From Clostridium sp. CAG:253 (GTDB taxonomy: Bacteria; Bacillota; Clostridia; Lachnospirales; Lachnospiraceae), in contig FR887319.1 of the NCBI GenBank assembly GCA_000436755.1, positions 26,760 through 32,908 on the forward strand: a DNA stretch of 6,149 nucleotides. Reading direction: 5' to 3'. The notes under the pieces were generated by a model. That model was not told the origin of the DNA and did not search any database. It saw only the letters and a list, made by a program, of their open reading frames with translations. Both the position numbers and the translations under genes were made by a program. Of this stretch, positions 5,925 to 6,149 are shown in pieces (position 1 is the first letter of the stretch; the number at the start of each line of letters is the position of its first letter).

Positions 5925-6149
5925 TTATTTAAAATTTTCAAGAAGTTCCGGAAAAACCTCAATACTTCGTTTAAGAATTCCATGCATATAAGCTATTGTG
6001 ATTCCATAATTTGTAAAAGGAACATTGCTTTCTATGGCACATTTCATTCTATGTTTAACTTCTTTTTCATTTAACATACATCCTCCACAATGTATTATCA
6101 ATGAATATTCAGAAAGTTTCTGTGGAAAATCCCTTCCTGAAGATATCTC
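5925..6149 (-). CDS. hydF: [FeFe]-hydrogenase H-cluster maturation GTPase HydF, C-terminal fragment
   Basis: Only the last 74 residues are in the window; the gene continues past base 6149, where the GTPase and dimerisation domains should lie. HydF is the scaffold that receives the 2Fe subcluster built by HydE and HydG and delivers it to apo-[FeFe] hydrogenase. The fragment shows SGRDFP, then HCGGCM (residues 20-25), which carries the His and two Cys of the [4Fe-4S] site, then VPFTNYGITIAYMHGIL (43-59), the strongly conserved end of the family. The third cluster cysteine would lie upstream. The frame ends in TAA at 5927-5925 and is followed by a terminator. The assignment rests on motif recognition, but HCGGC plus TNYG at this spacing is distinctive. 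It implies an anaerobic H2-evolving or H2-using fermenter. Confidence 0.93.
   Translation of the reverse strand, partial: EISSGRDFPQKLSEYSLIIHCGGCMLNEKEVKHRMKCAIESNVPFTNYGITIAYMHGILKRSIEVFPELLENFK

Noticed and set aside
5880..6074. 64-codon plus-strand frame
   Set aside because: It lies antisense to the hydF terminator and coding end, starts inside the hairpin and has no ribosome binding site.
1..6149. Mobile elements, CRISPR arrays, tRNA or rRNA genes
   Set aside because: No transposase or integrase motifs, regularly spaced direct repeats, terminal inverted repeats or structured RNA signatures are visible on either strand.

Overview
The window (6149 bases, AT-rich, all seven recognisable genes on the minus strand) looks like chromosomal DNA from an anaerobic, low-GC Firmicute, most likely a Lachnospiraceae-type clostridium. 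The reasons are the C-terminus of an [FeFe]-hydrogenase maturase (HydF), a DUF5685-type protein beside a Cys-tailed J-domain protein, strong GGAGG ribosome binding sites, frequent GTG starts, and a PyrH variant of the kind I associate with clostridia. The genus assignment is an inference. I see no mobile element, CRISPR array, tRNA or rRNA.

Reading in the direction of transcription (from high to low coordinates): (1) 6149-5925 is the last 74 residues of hydF, closed by a hairpin terminator at 5877-5910. (2) A promoter with -35 and -10 boxes at 5778-5806 drives a large single gene (5721-3184), an 845-residue REC-PAS-GGDEF-EAL-REC protein. Its EAL domain has every catalytic residue, but its GGDEF motif and second receiver pocket are degenerate, so it should degrade c-di-GMP. 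(3) After a very AT-rich gap with a probable extended -10 promoter, four genes follow head to tail with overlapping ends (3038-714): a DUF5685-type protein, a J-domain protein with a Tyr/Gly/Gln-rich linker and Cys-rich tail, a six-helix membrane protein, and an HD-domain phosphohydrolase. (4) A near-consensus promoter whose -35 box covers the stop codon of the HD gene drives pyrH (UMP kinase), which runs off the window at base 1.

The most interesting part is the four-gene block. The junctions are ATGA (4-base overlap), a 16-base overlap and TAGTG (1-base overlap), and the ribosome binding site of each downstream gene lies inside the gene before it. This implies coupled translation and probably a shared function. 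No member has a function I can name with confidence. A J-domain co-chaperone, a membrane protein, a Cys- and Asp-motif protein and a metal-dependent phosphohydrolase could form an undescribed membrane-associated system. Three of the four starts are GTG and differ from the longest-frame starts; the corrected starts are given below.
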